Assembly: GCA_016793875.1 (NCBI GenBank)
Contig: JAEULG010000004.1
Location: forward strand, 1 to 45,224
Direction: 5' to 3'
DNA from: Rhodospirillales bacterium
GTDB taxonomy: Bacteria > Pseudomonadota > Alphaproteobacteria > Rhodospirillales > Defluviicoccaceae
Length of the DNA stretch: 45,224 nucleotides
How positions within the stretch are numbered: the first letter of the stretch is position 1; every line of letters starts with the position of its first letter. Below are positions 41,186-45,224 of the stretch, piece by piece. A model generated the notes under the pieces. It made no database searches and was not told where the DNA came from. It saw nothing but the letters and a program-made list of their open reading frames with translations. Position numbers and translations under genes: made by a program.

Positions 41186-41407
41186 TCAGTCGTCGAGGCT
41201 GGTCTTGAGGCGGGCGATCGCCGCGTCCAGCCGCTCGGCCATCGCCCGCTGGGCGCTGCGCAACGCCGCAACCTCCGCCTGTAGCACGCGGGTGCGCTCC
41301 GCCTGTTCCGCCGCCCGCTCGATGTGGGCGGCCACCACCGCCTCGAGAGCGGCCACCGTGCCCTTCAGATCCTCGATGCCGTCGTGCACCGTCGCGAACT
41401 CCCCCAT
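41186..41407 (-). CDS. DUF4164-like small coiled-coil protein
   Basis: A 73-residue, nearly all-helical protein with heptad-like Leu/Ala spacing (LKGTVAALEAVVAAHIERA, then LQAEVAALRSAQRAMAERLD). It sits directly before zapA with only five bases between them, as DUF4164 genes do in alphaproteobacteria, and is presumed to act in division through a coiled coil. ATG 41407 has only a weak ribosome site; an ATG at 41488 would add 27 residues that read less well. The role is inferred from position and form. Confidence 0.75.
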   Translation of the reverse strand: MGEFATVHDGIEDLKGTVAALEAVVAAHIERAAEQAERTRVLQAEVAALRSAQRAMAERLDAAIARLKTSLDD

Positions 41408-41489
41408 GCGGACTTGCAGAGGTGCAACCGCGCAGATCAGGCCGTAGCCGATGCAGCGGGGCTGAAGCATTAGCGACCCATTTGCCACA

Positions 41490-41525
41490 CGTCAACGCCG
41501 AGCGGGTCGGAAAAAGCCGTTGACG
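41490..41525. promoter_or_regulatory. Inverted repeat between the zapA group and gap
   Basis: CGTCAACG (41490-41497) and CGTTGACG (41518-41525) are exact reverse complements separated by 20 bases. Each contains a TTGAC core facing away from the centre, so they could be -35 boxes of two divergent promoters or half-sites of one regulator. Confidence 0.5.
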
Positions 41526-41688
41526 CGCAGAGCTGATACGACGATTGTGCCGGCCGAAACCAACCAAGGCGCCTTCCCACCAGGGCTGTGGATGTGCGGC
41601 CGAGGCGCCTCGAAGTGGCGCCAACAGGTCCATCTCGAAAAAAATCGTCTCAGCCGATGGCGTCGTTTTTCATTGCAAGGAGGTAACG

Positions 41689-42693
41689 ATGGCGGTTCGG
41701 GTAGGCATCAATGGCTTCGGGCGCATCGGGCGTCTGGTCCTGCGCGCCGCGGCGGAGGCAGGCCGCAACGACATTGAATTCGTCGCAATCAACGATCTCG
41801 GCGACGTCAAGACCAACGCCCATCTGCTGAAGTATGACTCGGTGCATGGCACCTTCCCGGGCACGGTCGACGCCGACGACAAGAGCATCACCGTCAACGG
41901 CCACAAGGTCGCGGTGATGGCGCAGCGCGATCCGACGAAGCTGCCGTGGAAGGATCTCGGTGTCGACATGGTGTTCGAGTGCACCGGCATCTTCAGCGAT
42001 CGCGACAAGGCGGCCGTGCACCTCGACGCCGGCGCGCCGAAGGTGCTGGTCTCGGCACCGTCGAAGGGCGCCGACAACACCGTCGTCTATGGCGTCAACC
42101 ACAAGACCCTGACGCAGGAGCAGAAGATCGTCTCCAACGCGTCGTGCACCACCAACTGTCTCGCTCCGCCAGCTTACGTGCTGGACAAGGCGATCGGCCT
42201 TGAGCGCGGCTACATGACGACGATCCACGCCTACACCGGCGACCAGCGGATCGTCGATACCCTGCACAAGGATCTGCGGCGCGCACGCGCGGCGGCCCTG
42301 TCGATGATCCCGACATCAACCGGCGCGGCCAAGGCGGTCGGGCTCGTGCTGCCGCACTTGAAGGGCAAGCTCGATGGCTCGGCCATTCGTGTGCCGACAC
42401 CGAACGTCTCGGTTGTCGATCTCGTCTTCATCTCGAAGAAGTCGACGACGGCCGAAGAGGTCAATGCGTTGGTTAAGGAAGCGGCGGAAGGCGAGCTGAA
42501 GGGCATCATGGCCTACAACACCGGCCCGCTGGTCTCCATCGACTTCAATCACGACGCGCACAGCTCGACCTTCGACGCAACGCAGACCCAAGTGGTCGAC
42601 GGCACCATGGTCCGCATCGTCGCTTGGTACGACAACGAGTGGGGCTTCTCCAACCGGATGTCGGATACGGCGAACGCCTGGGTAGTCGCGTAA
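41689..42693 (+). CDS. gap: Glyceraldehyde-3-phosphate dehydrogenase, type I
   Basis: A 334-residue glycolytic/gluconeogenic enzyme. The NAD-binding motif [10 protein letters not shown] is at residues 6-15, Asp33 in INDL is consistent with NAD preference, and the catalytic Cys153 lies in [12 protein letters not shown]. His in [10 protein letters not shown] and the C-terminal [12 protein letters not shown] are intact. AAGGAGG stands five bases before ATG 41689, a strong ribosome site. The frame extends upstream but is not coding there. It is transcribed away from the zapA group. The usual neighbour tkt is not present upstream, and pgk does not follow directly. Confidence 0.98.
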   Translation: MAVRVGINGFGRIGRLVLRAAAEAGRNDIEFVAINDLGDVKTNAHLLKYDSVHGTFPGTVDADDKSITVNGHKVAVMAQRDPTKLPWKDLGVDMVFECTGIFSDRDKAAVHLDAGAPKVLVSAPSKGADNTVVYGVNHKTLTQEQKIVSNASCTTNCLAPPAYVLDKAIGLERGYMTTIHAYTGDQRIVDTLHKDLRRARAAALSMIPTSTGAAKAVGLVLPHLKGKLDGSAIRVPTPNVSVVDLVFISKKSTTAEEVNALVKEAAEGELKGIMAYNTGPLVSIDFNHDAHSSTFDATQTQVVDGTMVRIVAWYDNEWGFSNRMSDTANAWVVA

Positions 42694-42714
42694 CAAGTTC
42701 CGCGGGCGACCGCG

Positions 42715-42744
42715 GCAACCGGGTGCAGTTTCGCACCCGGTTGC
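42715..42744 (+). terminator. Perfect 12-base-pair hairpin after gap
   Basis: GCAACCGGGTGC (42715-42726) and GCACCCGGTTGC (42733-42744) pair completely around the loop AGTTTC, 21 bases after the gap stop. No T-run follows, so it may be a partial terminator, a processing site or an RNA stabiliser. Confidence 0.55.
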
Positions 42745-42766
42745 GCTGTCGCCAGGGCATCCGGAG

Positions 42767-43306
42767 ATGCCGTCGGTCTCGACTATCGTCGTTTGTGACT
42801 ATGCTGCCGCTCGGGCTGCACTGGCCGCCGCAGCGACAGGTGCCGTTTGCTTGCGCGTTCCCTTTGCCGTCATGGCGGCGGTGGGACCTGCGGTAGCGCA
42901 GGCAATGATCGAGCGGGCACTGGCCGACCACCAGCGTGGGGTGACGGCTGGTTTGCGCGTTGGCCCGCCCCTGTGGGAAGCCGATTGCGGCGACACCGCA
43001 GGGCTGGCCCTGCAGGCGCTGCGCCTCGGGGTGCCGCAGATCCGCACTGCCGCCGGGGCTGACGTCGCCGCCAAGCTCGCCGATATCGGACGGCACCGCG
43101 GCGCCGTCGTCATCAGCTATAATTACGAAGAAGAAGCTTCCCTCTCCGGAAGCGCTGCCGGACCGCCCGATCTTGGCTGGGCGTCAATCCGCTGGCGCGA
43201 GCGGGCCGTGGCGGGAGGGGCGGAAGGAAGACGGACAGCGCGGGAGAAGAGGAGGCACTCAGAGCCTCGTTGCCAGGCACCGGGTCAGTCGCCACGTCAA
43301 GACTGA
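42767..43306 (+). CDS. Hypothetical protein between gap and fba
   Basis: A 179-residue open frame of no family I recognise. The ATG is preceded by CCGGAG. Residues 1-122 read well as a compact alpha/beta protein with Ala-rich helices (AARAALAAAATGAVCLRVPF, then LALQALRLGVPQIRTAAGAD, then HRGAVVISYN). Residues from about 125 on are charged and less protein-like, so the real function may lie in the N-terminal part. No signal peptide, membrane segment or catalytic motif was seen. It lies between gap and fba where pgk is often found, and is probably transcribed with fba. It has no resemblance to phosphoglycerate kinase. Confidence 0.5.
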   Translation: MPSVSTIVVCDYAAARAALAAAATGAVCLRVPFAVMAAVGPAVAQAMIERALADHQRGVTAGLRVGPPLWEADCGDTAGLALQALRLGVPQIRTAAGADVAAKLADIGRHRGAVVISYNYEEEASLSGSAAGPPDLGWASIRWRERAVAGGAEGRRTAREKRRHSEPRCQAPGQSPRQD

Positions 43307-43335
43307 GCCCGCGTGCGAACATGGGAGACGAAGAG

Positions 43336-44295
43336 ATGAGAGTATCTCAGCGTGTCAAGAAGATCCTGGACAACTACGACAGCGACAGCCCGGGGACCAA
43401 GGCCAATATTGCCCGCATGCTGGCGACCGGCCGCCTTGCCGGCACCGGCAAGATGGTGATCCTGCCCGTCGACCAGGGTTTCGAGCACGGGCCAGCGCGC
43501 AGCTTTGCCCCGAACCCGGCCGGCTATGACCCCGCCTACCACGCCCAGCTGGCCGTGGACGCCGGTCTCAACGCCTACGCCTCGGTGCTGGGCATGATCG
43601 AAGCGGTTGCCGACGAGTATGCGGCGCAGATCCCGCTGATCCTGAAGATGAACAGCTCCAACAGCCTGTCGCGGGCGAAGGAAGCCCCGAGCCAGGCGAT
43701 CACTGCATCGGTCGATGATGCGGTGCGGCTCGGCTGCGCAGCCATCGGCTACACCATCTATCCCGGCTCCGATCTCGCCTTCGATATGATCGAGGATTTG
43801 CGCGATCTGATCGCGGAGGCCAAGGCGAAAGGCCTGGCGGCGGTGGTCTGGTCCTACCCGCGAGGCGGCAGCCTCTCGAAGGAAGGCGAGTTGGCAATCG
43901 ACATCGGCGCCTACGCCGCGCATATCGCGGCGCTGGTCGGCGCCCATGTCATCAAGGTGAAGCTGCCGAGCGACTTTCTGGAGCAGCCGGAAGCGAAGAA
44001 GGTCTACGAGAAGCAGGGCATCGATATCTCGACCCAGGCGGCGCGGGTCAGGCACGTCATGCAGGCGGCGTTCAACGGCAAGCGCATCGTCGTCTTCTCC
44101 GGCGGCGCGATGAAGGGCGCCGATGCCGTTTACCAGGACGCCCAGGACATCCTGGATGGCGGCGGCAACGGCCAGATCATCGGCCGCAACACGTTCCAGC
44201 GGCCGCGCGAGCAGGCACTGGAGATGCTCGACAAGATCATTGGCATCTTCCTCGGCAAGGTACGCCACGGCGAGGTGGCGAAGGCCGCCGAGTGA
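43336..44295 (+). CDS. fba: Class I fructose-bisphosphate aldolase (DhnA type)
   Basis: A 319-residue aldolase of the archaeal/DhnA type, which forms a Schiff base and does not need metal. It cleaves fructose 1,6-bisphosphate to two triose phosphates. Typical stretches are [43 protein letters not shown], and the Schiff-base lysine region [27 protein letters not shown] and [20 protein letters not shown] near the C-terminus form the phosphate site. ATG 43336 has GGGAGA seven bases upstream; ATG 43321 is a weaker choice. The stop overlaps the thiE-like start (GTGA). Confidence 0.96.
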   Translation: MRVSQRVKKILDNYDSDSPGTKANIARMLATGRLAGTGKMVILPVDQGFEHGPARSFAPNPAGYDPAYHAQLAVDAGLNAYASVLGMIEAVADEYAAQIPLILKMNSSNSLSRAKEAPSQAITASVDDAVRLGCAAIGYTIYPGSDLAFDMIEDLRDLIAEAKAKGLAAVVWSYPRGGSLSKEGELAIDIGAYAAHIAALVGAHVIKVKLPSDFLEQPEAKKVYEKQGIDISTQAARVRHVMQAAFNGKRIVVFSGGAMKGADAVYQDAQDILDGGGNGQIIGRNTFQRPREQALEMLDKIIGIFLGKVRHGEVAKAAE

Positions 44296-44963
44296 GCCCG
44301 CCGGCGTCCTGCCGGCTCTATCTGGTCACGCCGCCGCGTCTTGATGCGGCGGCGTTTTCGTCGGAGCTGGCCGCGGCCCTTGATGGCGGCGATGTCGCCT
44401 GCGTGCAGCTGCGGCTGAAGGGGGTGGACGACGATGCCATCCGCCGCGCCGCCGAGGTGCTGCGTCCGGTCGTCCAGGCACGCGACGTCGCCTTCCTGCT
44501 GAACGACCGTCCCGACCTCGCCGCCGAGCTGGGCTGCGATGGTGTCCACGTCGGCCAGCAGGACACGCCTTACCCGCAGGCGCGCCGCCAGGTGGGCGCC
44601 GACGCCATCGTCGGCGTGACCTGCCACGCCTCGCGCCATCTGGCGATGGAGGCAGCGGACGCCGGGGCGGACTACGTCGCCTTCGGCGCCTTCTTCGCGA
44701 CCACCACCAAGCGGCCGCAGGCGGCGGCGGACGTGGACGTCCTGCAGTGGTGGAGCACGTTGATGACCGTGCCGTGCGTCGCCATCGGCGGCATCACCGC
44801 CGGAAACTGTGCCTCGCTGGTCGCCGCCGGTGCCGACTTCCTCGCCGTCTGCGCCTCCGTCTGGGAGCATCCGGAGGGGGCGGCGGCAGCGGTGCGCGAG
44901 CTGCTACGGGCGATCGCCGCGGCGCCGGAAGCGGCGGCAGGCGGCGGCAGAGCGCCCATTTAG
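44292..44963 (+). CDS. thiE: Thiamine phosphate synthase
   Basis: A 223-residue TIM-barrel enzyme that joins HMP-PP and thiazole phosphate to thiamine phosphate. LYLVTPP at the start, [58 protein letters not shown] and [12 protein letters not shown] are family motifs. GTG 44292 overlaps the fba stop, so the genes are coupled. The C-terminus ends in an Ala/Gly-rich tail. Related TenI-type proteins share the fold, but the conserved GVHVGQQD and the TTTK loop favour ThiE. The partner thiD is about 11 kb away in the same window. Confidence 0.92.
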   Translation: MSPPASCRLYLVTPPRLDAAAFSSELAAALDGGDVACVQLRLKGVDDDAIRRAAEVLRPVVQARDVAFLLNDRPDLAAELGCDGVHVGQQDTPYPQARRQVGADAIVGVTCHASRHLAMEAADAGADYVAFGAFFATTTKRPQAAADVDVLQWWSTLMTVPCVAIGGITAGNCASLVAAGADFLAVCASVWEHPEGAAAAVRELLRAIAAAPEAAAGGGRAPI

Positions 44964-45224
44964 GATACCATTCTCCTTGCGGCCGGCGGGGAGCAAAGCT
45001 ACATTCCGGTTACACGAAACGGACGGCAGGCTTTGGTGGCCGGGCAAGCTCGGCGCACAAAGGACTGCCTCTCTGTCTCGACAGCTCTTTTTCATCGTTA
45101 GACAAGTAATGGAAGGGATGTGTAGGCGGCGGTTTGGGTACTGGGTTTGCGTAAGTTCCGGTATCTAAGGATGTCGTACTATGTATCTTTTTCTGTGAGG
45201 TTCTTAGTTGGCTTCACGGGTAAG
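44964..45224. other. AT-richer window end without a supportable gene
   Basis: No coding frame is supported. A frame starting ATG at 45171 stays open for 18 codons to the window edge, but AAGG directly abuts the ATG with no spacer, so it could be either the start of a gene outside the window or chance. Confidence 0.4.

Noticed and set aside
44747..45168. Open frames of about 120 codons at the 3' end of the window
   Set aside because: They begin inside thiE in other frames and are rich in Arg and Ser, as shadow frames are.

Overview
The window looks like chromosomal DNA of a GC-rich alphaproteobacterium, most likely of the Rhodospirillales. The reasons are the strong G/C bias at third codon positions, a ruvCAB-ybgC-tolQRAB-pal-cpoB-tilS-ftsH-folP-glmM-thiD block in one direction, a zapA/DUF4164 pair next to gap, a 6S RNA just upstream of 5-formyltetrahydrofolate cyclo-ligase, and a DhnA-type class I aldolase followed by thiE. 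The genus cannot be fixed from the sequence alone. No phage, transposase, CRISPR array or plasmid gene was seen.

Layout. 1-6114: a three-gene cluster of a DUF2126/transglutaminase protein (5' end outside the window), a circularly permuted ATP-grasp/alpha-E fusion and a second transglutaminase, predicted to make or modify a peptide. 6403-6477: tRNA-Gly(GCC), followed by a decayed reading-frame fragment. 6737-8990 (minus): lpdA, an rlpA-like gene and a small charged protein. 9079-12768: a MaoC/mesaconyl-CoA-hydratase-like gene divergent from two tandem paralogous class III CoA transferases, a possible C4/C5-dicarboxylyl-CoA module. 12809-13291 (minus): an orphan gene. 13594-15280: 6S RNA, 5-formyl-THF cyclo-ligase and a YmdB-type phosphoesterase. 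15590-17260: an exported di-heme cytochrome c (peroxidase/MauG-like).

17433-33315 is a long plus-strand housekeeping run: yebC, ruvC-ruvA-ruvB (Holliday junction processing), ybgC-tolQ-tolR-tolA-tolB-pal-cpoB (envelope constriction), tilS (tRNA-Ile lysidine), ftsH (membrane protease), folP (folate), glmM (cell-wall precursor) and thiD (thiamine). Many of the starts overlap the preceding stop, which suggests translational coupling.

33374-36162 (minus) holds a TPR membrane protein coupled to a membrane HAMP-PAS-degenerate-kinase protein fused to a DEDDh 3'-5' exonuclease. This is the most unusual architecture in the window. 36450-38454: a divergent AraC regulator and a MetA-like outer-membrane protein. 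38535-40654: a CaiB/BaiF acyl-CoA transferase or racemase divergent from a short-chain dehydrogenase. 40821-41407 (minus): zapA and a DUF4164-like coiled-coil gene. 41689-44963: gap, an orphan ORF where pgk is often found, fba and thiE. The last 260 bases hold no supportable gene.
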